From: Hymenobacter sp. YIM 151858-1
GTDB taxonomy: Bacteria > Bacteroidota > Bacteroidia > Cytophagales > Hymenobacteraceae
Direction: 5' to 3'
NCBI RefSeq assembly: GCF_025979705.1
Contig: NZ_CP110136.1
Span: 1,178,001 to 1,242,000, forward strand
DNA: 64,000 nt
Positions 24,935 through 32,697 of the stretch are shown piece by piece; position 1 is the first letter of the stretch; each line of letters begins with the position of its first letter. Under the pieces are notes generated by a model. The model was not told the origin of the DNA, did no database searches, and worked only from the letters and a program-made list of their open reading frames with translations. The position numbers and the translations under genes are program-made.

Positions 24935-25627
24935 TTAGCTGGCCTGAGCCTTGGGACGCTCCTCCAGGGCAGTAAGTTTGTCGGCTGCTGGCGGGCCCAG
25001 GTGGTTTTGCTCGCGGCGCAGCAGCACAATGTTGCGGGCATACACCACCGTGCCGAACACGTTGCCCAGAATCAGCACCGCATCGTGGCGCAAGGCCGCG
25101 TAAACCAGGATCATCACGGAGCCCACGAAACTGACGAGCCAGAAGCCCAAGGGCAGCACCGACTCGCCCTTGCGCTCCGAGTACAGCCACTGGTACACAA
25201 AGCGCAGCAGAAACACCGTTTGCCCCACCGCACCCAGCAGCAGCCAGCCACCGGGTATGCGCGAGGACAGCATGGCCTGCAGGCTGAAATGCGGCGTGCC
25301 GGCCACAAACCACCCCAGGGCTGCCAGCGGAAACGCGTAAGCCGCAAACCGAAACACCGGGTTGAGCTTGCCCCACTCGCCCAGCAGCTGCAGGTTGCGG
25401 ATATAAATGGCGTAGCTGATGACCTGAGCGCCCAGAATAATCGGGTCGTGGCGCAGCATGCCGTAGATAATCATCAGAAACGAAGACACCAGGCTGATTT
25501 GCCAGAACACGCTGGGCACGAGCACGCGCTTGGCCCGCTCGCTCTGTACCCATTGCACCACAATGCGGCTCGAGAACAGCAGCTGCGAGGCAAGACCAAT
25601 TAGCAAAGCAACAGTCTCGGTCTTCAT
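24935..25627 (-). CDS. Tandem LAB_N membrane protein
   Basis: This 230-residue protein has six or more hydrophobic segments and two copies of the lipid-A-disaccharide synthase N-terminal (LAB_N, SemiSWEET-like) domain. Copy one reads SSRIVVQWVQSERAKRVLVP, then FW, GMLRHDPIILG and YIRNLQLL. Copy two reads LLRFVYQWLYSERKGESVLP, then FW, AALRHDAVLILG and YARNIVLL. Standalone LAB_N proteins are often next to polyprenyl-phosphate GT2 genes, as here (15 bp downstream of the GT2). It may carry or flip a lipid-linked sugar. The chosen start is MKTETVALL at 25627. Confidence 0.8.
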   Translation of the reverse strand: MKTETVALLIGLASQLLFSSRIVVQWVQSERAKRVLVPSVFWQISLVSSFLMIIYGMLRHDPIILGAQVISYAIYIRNLQLLGEWGKLNPVFRFAAYAFPLAALGWFVAGTPHFSLQAMLSSRIPGGWLLLGAVGQTVFLLRFVYQWLYSERKGESVLPLGFWLVSFVGSVMILVYAALRHDAVLILGNVFGTVVYARNIVLLRREQNHLGPPAADKLTALEERPKAQAS

Positions 25628-25642
25628 ACCAGCAGGTGCCAC

Positions 25643-26392
25643 CTAGGCGGCGTGGTGGTGCTTCTCCCCGATTTCGTAGTTCTTCCAGCGCGAGCGAATC
25701 CAGCGGTAGCCGAAGGTATCCACCAGAGGTTTCCAGAGGCGGTTCCAGAGGTTGTACTTGGCCGTGCCGGCAAAGCGCGGAAAGTGCCTTACGGGCAGCT
25801 GCTTTACCTTGCCGCCCTGCAATTGCACCAAGGCACCCAGAAAACGGTGCATGCCATGGAACAGCGGCAGGCGCCGGGCGTACTCCGTCTTCAGGATTTT
25901 CAGCGGGCAGCCCGTATCCACAATCCCATCGTTAATCATCAGGCGGCGGAAATTGTTGGCGATTTTCGACGACAACAGCTTCACCGGCGAATCCTGGCGC
26001 TTGGCCCGAATGCCGGTAACCATGTCGTACTCCGGAAAGAACTTCAGCAACTCCAGGAAGTCCATGGGCGTGGTCTGAATATCGGAGTCGATGTAGCCGA
26101 CCAAGGTACCCCGGGCGTGGTCGATTCCCGCTTTAATAGCCGTGCTCAGCCCGCGGTTCTGCGCCAGCGACACGAACTCGTAGCGGGTATCCTGGCGGCA
26201 GATCTTGCGCATCAGGGCCAAGGAACCGTCGGTAGAGCCGTCGTTGACGAAGAGCACGGTAGTAGCAACCGGAGTTACCTCCAGAAACTTGTTCATCTCA
26301 ACCACAAACTGCTGCAGGCTTTCTTCTTCGTTGAAAACCGGCACCAACACCGTAAACGACTGCGTGGCGAGGTAGCGGGAATTGTCGGACAT
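25643..26392 (-). CDS. Glycosyltransferase family 2 (polyprenyl-phosphate sugar synthase-like)
   Basis: This 249-residue GT2 protein starts MSDNSRYLATQSFTVLVPVF. It has the nucleotide-binding VFNEEESL, VNDGSTDGSL, the DxD-type site GYIDSDIQTTP and the acceptor region KRQDSPVKLL. It lacks the C-terminal membrane helices of many ArnC proteins; those may be supplied by the LAB_N protein encoded right after it. It probably loads a sugar on undecaprenyl phosphate for ArnT-like enzymes. The frame is open further upstream, but that part is not family-like. Confidence 0.85.
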   Translation of the reverse strand: MSDNSRYLATQSFTVLVPVFNEEESLQQFVVEMNKFLEVTPVATTVLFVNDGSTDGSLALMRKICRQDTRYEFVSLAQNRGLSTAIKAGIDHARGTLVGYIDSDIQTTPMDFLELLKFFPEYDMVTGIRAKRQDSPVKLLSSKIANNFRRLMINDGIVDTGCPLKILKTEYARRLPLFHGMHRFLGALVQLQGGKVKQLPVRHFPRFAGTAKYNLWNRLWKPLVDTFGYRWIRSRWKNYEIGEKHHHAA

Positions 26393-26566
26393 AGCAAGGA
26401 AAACGGCCTGCAATGTAGGCAGGAAATTGGGCTGCATTGCGTGCACAGCCACATACTTGATGCACCAGGCGCACATTGTGAGGCTGGGTTCACCTGGCAT
26501 TTATTTTGCCGCTGCTATATAGCAAGCCTTAAGTAAGCGTTAGAGTATTCATTTCGAATACATCTC

Positions 26567-27181
26567 ATGAAACACATTTTTACCGCATCTGTATTGGCCT
26601 GCTTTGGCCTTTCACCACTTGTCTCGCGGGCACAATCCGAACCAAGCGGCGGGCTGGCTCAAACCACGCCTGCGGGCAAAGCACAAGCCCTCAAACTGGG
26701 CTTTCAAGCCAGCTGGAACGGGGGCATTTATGCCGGCTACGAACGGCAGATCGGTGCCCATTCCAGCTTACAGGGTGCCGTTGTGTATTGGCAACGTACC
26801 TACCGCACCAGCTTCAGTGGCGTTTACCGCACCCGTGAATTTGCAGCTGAGCTTACTTACCGCCGGTATTTGCAAGCGGCCAAACCCGCGCTTGTAGGCT
26901 GGTATGCGGCCGGGGGCGCCAGCTTTCTGGGCGATGTGCATAGTTCAGAAACTGACAGCAACTTTCTCCATGGCCAAAGCCTCACCTTACGCTTCGGCCG
27001 GCAGTGCCAGCTGGGGCAACGCTTCACATTTGATTTCAACCTAGGGCCCGATGTGGCTTTGGGTTTTCGCCGGAAATACGTCTGGGACGACAACCAAAGG
27101 ATGTACGTGCAATCCACATCCAAGTACTTTTTCCACCTGACAGGCTTGGCTGTAGCCCTGCACGCAGGGTACAGATTTTAG
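26567..27181 (+). CDS. Outer-membrane beta-barrel-like protein
   Basis: This 204-residue protein has a signal peptide (MKHIFTASVLACFGLSPLVSRAQ). The mature part alternates short beta-strands such as LKLGFQASWNGGIYAGYERQ, SLQGAVVYWQRTYRT, FTFDFNLGPDVALGFR and ends ALHAGYRF with a terminal aromatic residue. This is the pattern of a small eight-strand outer-membrane barrel. It is transcribed alone, away from the GT2 gene, and ends in a strong terminator. No ligand or role is apparent. Confidence 0.72.
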   Translation: MKHIFTASVLACFGLSPLVSRAQSEPSGGLAQTTPAGKAQALKLGFQASWNGGIYAGYERQIGAHSSLQGAVVYWQRTYRTSFSGVYRTREFAAELTYRRYLQAAKPALVGWYAAGGASFLGDVHSSETDSNFLHGQSLTLRFGRQCQLGQRFTFDFNLGPDVALGFRRKYVWDDNQRMYVQSTSKYFFHLTGLAVALHAGYRF

Positions 27182-27205
27182 CCTGAGCATTCTTTACAAA
27201 GCAGA

Positions 27206-27252
27206 AGCCCCAGCGCCGCGGAGGAAGTTTCTCCGCGGCGCTGGGGCTTTTT
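27206..27252. terminator. Very strong intrinsic terminator
   Basis: A perfect stem of about 18 bp (AGCCCCAGCGCCGCGGAG with its complement) and a 7-base loop is followed by TTTTT. It separates the barrel gene from the convergent end of the histidine operon and can serve both. Confidence 0.92.
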
Positions 27253-27279
27253 GAGCGTGAGGCCAATTCGCCCCAGGCT

Positions 27280-27921
27280 TTACTCCCGACGCACACCCGC
27301 CGATATGGTGGAGTGGCGCTGGCGCAATAACTCCACCACGTCCTCAATCCCTAGGTCCGACGCCCGCAGCAGCACCAGCAGGTGGTAGAGCAAATCGGCC
27401 GCCTCGCCCTTCAGCCCGTCGCGGTTGCCCGCTACAGCGTCGATAACGGTTTCCACGGCCTCCTCGCCTACTTTCTGGGCAATCTTGGGCATGCCTTTCT
27501 GAAACAGCTTTACCGTGTACGAATTGGGTTCTTCGGCGGGGTTTTGCTGACGGCGGGTCACCAGGCGCTCCAGCTCAGCCAGAAAGCTCACCGGGGCCGT
27601 GGGCAACGCCGCTTGCTGCTCCTGCTCGAAACAGCTTACGGTGCCGCGGTGACAGGTGGGGCCATCGGGCCGGGCGCGGATTAGCAGCGCGTCGTGGTCG
27701 CAGTCGGGGTGCAGGCTGACCACCGTGAGGTAGTGGCCGCTGGTTTCGCCTTTGGTCCAGAGGCGGTTCTTGGAGCGCGAGAAAAAGGTAACGCGTCCCT
27801 CCTGCTCGGTTTTGCGCAGCGCCTCCTCGTTCACGTAGCCCAGCATCAACACCTGCCCGGTGTCGGCATCCTGCACCACGGCCGGAATCAGCCCGCCCAT
27901 TTTTTCGAAGTCAAAAGTCAT
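27280..27921 (-). CDS. hisI: Phosphoribosyl-AMP cyclohydrolase / phosphoribosyl-ATP pyrophosphatase
   Basis: This 213-residue bifunctional enzyme (HisIE) catalyses steps 2 and 3 of histidine synthesis. The N-terminal cyclohydrolase domain includes VLMLGYVNEEAL, TKGETSGHYL and the metal site HPDCDHDALL. The C-terminal pyrophosphatase domain starts near residue 115 and has KVGEEAVETVIDAV and EAADLLYHLLVLL. It is the last gene of the operon, 81 bp after hisF. The start is the ATG at 27921 (MTFDFEKMGGL); the longer frame upstream is repeat sequence. Confidence 0.95.
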   Translation of the reverse strand: MTFDFEKMGGLIPAVVQDADTGQVLMLGYVNEEALRKTEQEGRVTFFSRSKNRLWTKGETSGHYLTVVSLHPDCDHDALLIRARPDGPTCHRGTVSCFEQEQQAALPTAPVSFLAELERLVTRRQQNPAEEPNSYTVKLFQKGMPKIAQKVGEEAVETVIDAVAGNRDGLKGEAADLLYHLLVLLRASDLGIEDVVELLRQRHSTISAGVRRE

Positions 27922-27924
27922 TTG

Positions 27925-27996
27925 GGTTGTCAGTTGCGGGTTGTCGGTTGTCAGTTCGTTCAGGCTGATTTTACTAGCAACCCGCAACTGACAACC
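27925..27996. repeat. Perfect 19-bp inverted repeat in the hisF-hisI spacer
   Basis: The arms 27925-27943 (GGTTGTCAGTTGCGGGTTG) and 27978-27996 are exact complements with a 34-base loop. The words GTTGTC and TCAGTTG repeat within and beyond the arms. The same 15-mer TGTCGGTTGTCAGTT occurs before tyrS. Confidence 0.9.
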
Positions 27997-28002
27997 GACA
28001 AC

Positions 28003-28761
28003 TCATATTCTTACCGGAACACCGGCGGCTCGCAGGTGCTGCTTGAGGTCAGGAATGCCGATTTCGCCGAAGTGAAAGACGCTAGCAGCTAAGCCTGCAT
28101 CGGCCCGGGCCTGCTGAAACACATCGGTGAAGTGTACCATCTTGCCAGCCCCGCCCGAAGCAATAACGGGCACGCTCACGGCCTGGCATACGGCGCCCGT
28201 AACATCCAGCGCAAAACCATCTTTGGTGCCGTCGTGGCTCATGGAGGTAAGCAGCAGCTCGCCGGCGCCGCGCTCGGCGGCCTCGCGGCACCAGGCCACG
28301 GCATCGCGGCCGGTGGCTACGGTACCGGCGCGGGTATACACCTGCCAGCCCGCTTCGGCCGTGTGGCGGGCATCTACGGCCACTACAATGCACTGCGAGC
28401 CGAAGCGGCGGGCCAGCTCATCAATCAGCTCGGGGCGCTGCAAGGCGGCCGAGTTGATGGATACCTTGTCGGCTCCGTTGAGCAGCAGCGCTTCCACGTC
28501 GGCCACGGCCCCAATGCCGCCGCCTACGGTGAACGGGATGTCCAGCTCGCGGGCTACGTCGCGCACCAGCGCCACCAGGGTTTGGCGCTTTTGATTGGTG
28601 GCGGTAATATCCAGGAACACGAGCTCATCGGCGCCCTGCTTGGCGTATTGCGACGCCAGCGCCACCGGGTCGCCGGCGTCGCGCAAACCCTCGAAGCGGA
28701 TGCCCTTCACGGTGCGGCCGTCTTTTACATCGAGGCACGGAATGATGCGTTTGGTAAGCAT
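28003..28761 (-). CDS. hisF: Imidazole glycerol phosphate synthase, cyclase subunit
   Basis: This 252-residue (beta/alpha)8 barrel closes the imidazole ring using ammonia from HisH. It starts [20 protein letters not shown], with the first catalytic Asp (D11 in LDVKDG). The second catalytic Asp is in [14 protein letters not shown]. The two phosphate sites are GGGIG and ASGGAG. It lies 30 bp after hisA. Length and motifs are normal, and nothing is odd apart from the palindromic spacer after it. Confidence 0.97.
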   Translation of the reverse strand: MLTKRIIPCLDVKDGRTVKGIRFEGLRDAGDPVALASQYAKQGADELVFLDITATNQKRQTLVALVRDVARELDIPFTVGGGIGAVADVEALLLNGADKVSINSAALQRPELIDELARRFGSQCIVVAVDARHTAEAGWQVYTRAGTVATGRDAVAWCREAAERGAGELLLTSMSHDGTKDGFALDVTGAVCQAVSVPVIASGGAGKMVHFTDVFQQARADAGLAASVFHFGEIGIPDLKQHLRAAGVPVRI

Positions 28762-28791
28762 CTTCTTTTAGTTGAAAGTACAGGGAGAGAC

Positions 28792-29511
28792 CTAGGCCAC
28801 GAACCGGCGAAGGTCTTCGAGCCGGATGGTACCCTCGTAAATGGCTTTGCCGATAATGGCGCCGTGCATGCCCACTTCGGCCAGGGCTTCCACGTCGGCA
28901 ATGGTGGTTACCCCACCACTGGCTACCAGCTGCGCTTGCGGCAGCTCGGCACGCAAGGCTTTGTAGGCACCTAGGGAGGGGCCTTGCAGCTTGCCGTCCT
29001 TGCTGACATCCGTGCACACAAAAGTGGTGGCGCCGGCGCCAAGGTAAGCCGCCACAAACTCGGCCAGGGTGCGCTCCGATTGCTCGGCCCAGGCGTTTAT
29101 GGAAATGTGGTTGTCGCGAAAATCGGCGCCGACAATAATGCGCTCTGCCCCGAAGCTGCGCAGCCATGCTTGCACGGTGTCGGGCTCGCGTACGGCAATG
29201 CTGCCCGCCGTGATTTGCGCCGCGCCAGCATCGAAGGCTTGCCGTACGGCTTCCTCCTGCTGCAAGCCACCGCCAAAATCGATAATAAGGTTGGTGTGGC
29301 GGGCGATGCGCTCGAGCATGGGCAGGTTTACCGGGCGCTTAGCCCGGGCGCCGTCGAGGTCGACGAGGTGCAGGCGGCGCATGCCGTGCTGCTCGAAACG
29401 TTGGGCTACGGCCAAGGGGTCGGAGTCGTACGTGGTTTGCTGGGCAAAGTCGCCTTCGGTGAGGCGCACGCACTGGCCACCAATAAGGTCGATGGCAGGT
29501 ATGATTTCCAT
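28792..29511 (-). CDS. hisA: ProFAR isomerase
   Basis: This 239-residue (beta/alpha)8 barrel isomerises ProFAR to PRFAR. It starts MEIIPAIDLIGGQCVRLTEG, with the catalytic Asp in AIDLIGG. The second catalytic Asp is in FVCTDVSKDGKLQGP. Phosphate-binding segments are DFGGGLQ and VASGGVTT. It lies between hisH and hisF in the canonical order. There is no sign that it also works as TrpF. Confidence 0.96.
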   Translation of the reverse strand: MEIIPAIDLIGGQCVRLTEGDFAQQTTYDSDPLAVAQRFEQHGMRRLHLVDLDGARAKRPVNLPMLERIARHTNLIIDFGGGLQQEEAVRQAFDAGAAQITAGSIAVREPDTVQAWLRSFGAERIIVGADFRDNHISINAWAEQSERTLAEFVAAYLGAGATTFVCTDVSKDGKLQGPSLGAYKALRAELPQAQLVASGGVTTIADVEALAEVGMHGAIIGKAIYEGTIRLEDLRRFVA

Positions 29512-29520
29512 GGTTGAAAG

Positions 29521-29655
29521 GGCTTAGGAATTAGGTCTTAGGGGTTGGTTTGTCGGTTAGATGCTAGGACTTGGTGGTGCAGAAGGAGTTTGTTGATGCT
29601 TGCCTCCTCGTAAAACCAAGGCCTAATACCTAACCACTAAGCCCTAATCCCTAAA
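29521..29655. repeat. Imperfect palindrome of TTAGG words between hisH and hisA
   Basis: The left arm (from 29521, GGCTTAGGAATTAGGTCTTA and on) is made of TTAGG-type words. The right arm (about 29612-29655) is rich in CCTAA words and pairs imperfectly with it. The right arm covers the last codons and stop of hisH. The 12-mer TTAGGTATTAGG (reverse strand 29621-29632) also occurs in the hisG-hisD spacer. Confidence 0.75.
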
Positions 29656-30230
29656 AAGTTCTGAAGGATGCGGGTACCTACCGGGCCGCTTTTCTCGGCG
29701 TGAAACTGCACCGCATAGAAGTTGCCGTGCTGCACCGCCGCGCTGAACGGTGCTGGGTAGGCGGCCTCGGCAATGGTGTAGTCGCCCACGGGTGCGTAGT
29801 AGCTGTGCACGAAGTACACGAAGTCTTCCTCGCGCAGGCCTTCGAACAGTGGGGTGCGCAAACGCTGCAGGTTGTTCCAGCCCATATGCGGCACTTTGTG
29901 CTGAGCGTCGGCCGCGAAGCGCTTTACCTCGAAGGGCAGGATACCGAGCAGCTGCGTGTCGCCTTCTTCGCTGTGCTGCCCCAGCAGCTGCATGCCCAGG
30001 CATATACCCAGGAAGGGTTGCTCGAGCGTGGGCAGAAGTTGGTCGAGGCCCTGGGCCCGCAGCTCCTGCATAGCCGATGCGGCTTCGCCTTCGCCCGGAA
30101 ACAAGATCTTGTCGGCACGCCGGATCGTGTCATGATCAGCCGTTAGGGTTGCTTGTACACCCAGGCGCTCCAGGGCAAACAACACCGACTGTACGTTGCC
30201 GCCTTTGTAGTCAATTACAGCTATTTCCAT
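29637..30230 (-). CDS. hisH: Imidazole glycerol phosphate synthase, glutamine amidotransferase subunit
   Basis: This 197-residue class I glutaminase supplies ammonia to HisF. The nucleophile is Cys77 in GICLGMQLLG. The His/Glu pair is in AVQFHAEKSG. It starts MEIAVIDYKGGNVQSV at 30230. The final residues FLGIRA and the stop codon lie in one arm of an intergenic palindrome, so the repeat shapes the C-terminus. The partner gene hisF is two genes downstream. Confidence 0.96.
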   Translation of the reverse strand: MEIAVIDYKGGNVQSVLFALERLGVQATLTADHDTIRRADKILFPGEGEAASAMQELRAQGLDQLLPTLEQPFLGICLGMQLLGQHSEEGDTQLLGILPFEVKRFAADAQHKVPHMGWNNLQRLRTPLFEGLREEDFVYFVHSYYAPVGDYTIAEAAYPAPFSAAVQHGNFYAVQFHAEKSGPVGTRILQNFLGIRA

Positions 30231-30243
30231 TTCGTTATACCAA

Positions 30244-30333
30244 ATGTTTATACAAATGAACAACATCTATTTCTCCCTCACCTTCCGTGCATGAGGAAGC
30301 CCGAAACAGGTGTTTACTCATTTGTATAAACAT
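30244..30333. repeat. Perfect 16-bp inverted repeat between hisB and hisH
   Basis: The arms ATGTTTATACAAATGA (30244-30259) and its exact complement (30318-30333) flank a 58-base loop. The loop itself holds a small hairpin CTTCC/GGAAG. The arms are AT-rich, unlike the neighbouring genes. Confidence 0.88.
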
Positions 30334-30344
30334 ATGTTAAATCC

Positions 30345-31448
30345 CTACAGAACTCCTTTGGTGCTAGGTATTTCCATCTTGGTAGCATCGCGTTGCAAAG
30401 CTACCTTTGTGGCCTTCGCAACAGCCTTAAAGATGGCCTCGATCTTATGGTGCTCATTGTCGCCTTCGCACTTAATGTTGAGGTTACACCGGGCGGCGTC
30501 GGAGAAGCTTTTAAAGAAATGGTAAAACATTTCGGTAGGCATGTCGCCCACTTTTTCGCGTTTGAACGAGGCATCCCACACCAGCCAAGGCCGCCCCGAA
30601 AAATCGATAGCGGCTTGCGCCAACGAGTCATCCATGGGCAGCAAGAACCCGTAGCGAGCCACGCCGCGCTTATCGCCGATGGCTTGGTTGAATGCCTCGC
30701 CGATGGCAATAGCCGTATCCTCGATGGTGTGGTGTTCGTCGATGTGCAAGTCGCCTTGTACTTCCACCAGCATATCTACCCCGCTGTGCTTGGCCAGCTG
30801 ATCGATCATGTGGTCAAAAAATCCGAGGCCGGTTTTTATGCTATGCTTGCCGCTGCCGTCGAGGTTTAGCTCAACCCGAATCTTGGTTTCGTTGGTGTCG
30901 CGTTGTACCACTGCCTTGCGAGCGGGCAAGCGCAGAAACTGGTATATGGCATCCCAGCTGGTAGTCGTAAGGGCGGCACGCTCGTCGGTGAGGTCGTCGC
31001 TGATGAGAATGGATTGGCACCCTAGGTTTTCGGCCAGCTGCACATCCGTGATTCGGTCTCCGAGCACGTAGGAGTTCGGCAAGTCGTAGCCGTTGGCCGG
31101 ATCGAGGTACTCGGTGAGCATGCCGATGCCGGGCTTCCGGGTTGGCAGGTTTTCGTGCGGGAAGCTGCGGTCGATGTGGCTGCGGACAAACTCCACTCCT
31201 TCGCCGCGCAAAATGTCGAGCATCAGGTTTTGGCAGGGCCAGAACGTATCCTCCGGAAACGACGCGGTGCCGAGGCCGTCCTGGTTGGTTACGAGCACCA
31301 GCTCGTAGTCGAGCTCGCGCGCAATGCGTGCCAGGTTGCTGATGGCGCCTGGCAGAAACTGAAACTTATCGAAGCTATCAACCTGCTGGCTGGGCTGCGG
31401 CTCCACCAAGATGGTGCCGTCGCGGTCGATGAAAAGTACTTTTTTCAT
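30345..31448 (-). CDS. hisB: Histidinol-phosphatase / imidazoleglycerol-phosphate dehydratase
   Basis: This 367-residue bifunctional protein performs steps 6 and 8. The N-terminal HAD phosphatase has D8xD10 in [10 protein letters not shown], a Ser/Thr site VLVTNQDG and the C-terminal acid motif [10 protein letters not shown]. The dehydratase domain starts near residue 175 and has the two metal clusters [18 protein letters not shown] and [10 protein letters not shown], and later [10 protein letters not shown]. The start is [10 protein letters not shown] at 31448; the upstream frame is not conserved. Confidence 0.96.
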   Translation of the reverse strand: MKKVLFIDRDGTILVEPQPSQQVDSFDKFQFLPGAISNLARIARELDYELVLVTNQDGLGTASFPEDTFWPCQNLMLDILRGEGVEFVRSHIDRSFPHENLPTRKPGIGMLTEYLDPANGYDLPNSYVLGDRITDVQLAENLGCQSILISDDLTDERAALTTTSWDAIYQFLRLPARKAVVQRDTNETKIRVELNLDGSGKHSIKTGLGFFDHMIDQLAKHSGVDMLVEVQGDLHIDEHHTIEDTAIAIGEAFNQAIGDKRGVARYGFLLPMDDSLAQAAIDFSGRPWLVWDASFKREKVGDMPTEMFYHFFKSFSDAARCNLNIKCEGDNEHHKIEAIFKAVAKATKVALQRDATKMEIPSTKGVL

Positions 31449-31538
31449 TAGGAAGGCGCGAGACCTTGTGCCTCGCGTTGGGTGTGGTTGAATGAACGAA
31501 GCCGCCCGACTCCTCAAGAACCGGGCGGCCTCACTGAC
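31449..31538. repeat. Two hairpins in the hisC-hisB spacer
   Basis: One hairpin pairs CGCGAG with CTCGCG (about 31454-31475). The other pairs CCGCCCG with CGGGCGG (about 31502-31528). Neither has a T-tract in the direction of hisB, so they are unlikely to stop transcription fully. Confidence 0.6.
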
Positions 31539-32585
31539 CTAGGCGTATTGCTGCAGGGCCCGCAACAGCTGCTCGTTCTCGGCGGGCGTACCCACCGTCA
31601 GGCGCAGGCAGCCGGCGCAGCCGGGCTGGGTGGTACGGTTGCGCACCACAATGCCTTTGCCAAGCAGGTACTCGTACACGGCCGTGGCATCGGGGCGGAA
31701 GCGCACGAGCAGGAAGTTGGCATCGGAAGGATAAACTTCTTCCACAATGCCTACCGAGGGCAACTGCTGCCGCAGCCACACGCGGCCGGTCAGCAGCTCC
31801 TGCCGCATCTGCTCGAAGCGTGCGGCATCGTGCAGGCCCGCCAAGGCGTGCTGCTGCGTGGCCTCCGATATATTATAAGGAGGCTTGATCTTGTTGAGGT
31901 AGCCGATGAGCTCGGCCGAGGCGAAGGCCATACCCAGGCGCAGGCCGGCCATGCCCCAGGCCTTCGAGAAGGTTTGTAGCACTACGAGGTTAGCAAACTC
32001 GTCGAGGCGGGTTGTCCAGCTCGGGGCATCGGCAAAATCGATGTAGGCTTCGTCGACTACCACAATCCCGCGGAAGCCGCGCAGAATTTGCTCGATGGCC
32101 TCCTGGTGCAGCAGGTTGCCGGTGGGGTTATTGGGCGAGCACAGGAACACCACTTTCGCTTCCGACGCCAACACCTTAGTAATAGCCTCGGCCGAAAGCT
32201 GGAAATCAGCCGTGAGCGGGATGCGCTCGATGGCAATATCGTTGAGGTTGGCGGCTACCTCATACATGCCGTAGGTTGGCGGCAGAATGGCGATGCTGTC
32301 GTGGCCGGGCACGCAGGTCAGGCGCAGCAGCAAGTCGATGGCTTCGTCGGAGCCATTGCCCAGAAAGATCTGCTCGGGGCGTACGTGCTTGAGCTTGGCT
32401 ACTTCGGCCTTCACCTGGCGCTGCAGCGGATCGGGGTAGCGGTTGAATGCCTGCGGACCTACCGAGCCCAAACTGTTTTCGTTGGCATCGAGCATAACCT
32501 GCGCCGTGCCCTGAAATTCGTCGCGGGCCGACGCGTAGGGTTTCATAGCCCGGATGTTGGGCCGAATAAGTGAGTCGAGATTCAT
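31539..32585 (-). CDS. hisC: Histidinol-phosphate aminotransferase
   Basis: This 348-residue fold-type I PLP enzyme makes histidinol phosphate. Typical segments are MLDANENSLGS near the start, FLGNGSDEAIDLL, SPNNPTGNLL, VVDEAYIDFAD and the PLP-lysine segment LQTFSKAWGMAGLRLG. The C-terminus LTVGTPAENEQLL is also typical. It follows hisD by 99 bp; that spacer contains a 31-bp perfect palindrome. Confidence 0.96.
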   Translation of the reverse strand: MNLDSLIRPNIRAMKPYASARDEFQGTAQVMLDANENSLGSVGPQAFNRYPDPLQRQVKAEVAKLKHVRPEQIFLGNGSDEAIDLLLRLTCVPGHDSIAILPPTYGMYEVAANLNDIAIERIPLTADFQLSAEAITKVLASEAKVVFLCSPNNPTGNLLHQEAIEQILRGFRGIVVVDEAYIDFADAPSWTTRLDEFANLVVLQTFSKAWGMAGLRLGMAFASAELIGYLNKIKPPYNISEATQQHALAGLHDAARFEQMRQELLTGRVWLRQQLPSVGIVEEVYPSDANFLLVRFRPDATAVYEYLLGKGIVVRNRTTQPGCAGCLRLTVGTPAENEQLLRALQQYA

Positions 32586-32604
32586 GGAAGCAAGGAAGGG
32601 TGAA

Positions 32605-32697
32605 TAAGGAAGAATGAGGAATGAATAAGGAAGATTGGCCTACCAGCCAAGCAGGCACGGCCGCCCATCTTCCTTATTCATTCCTCATTCTTCCTTA
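32605..32697. repeat. Perfect 31-bp inverted repeat at the hisD-hisC junction
   Basis: The arms 32605-32635 and 32667-32697 are exact 31-bp complements made of GGAAGAATGAGG-like words. The 31-base loop starts with a further hairpin TTGGC/GCCAA. The right arm overlaps the last codons (LKEE) and stop of hisD. Confidence 0.93.

Noticed and set aside
27922-28002. Intrinsic terminator between hisF and hisI
   Set aside because: The stem is long, but the loop is 34 bases and there is no T-run after it; hisI would be cut off from its operon.
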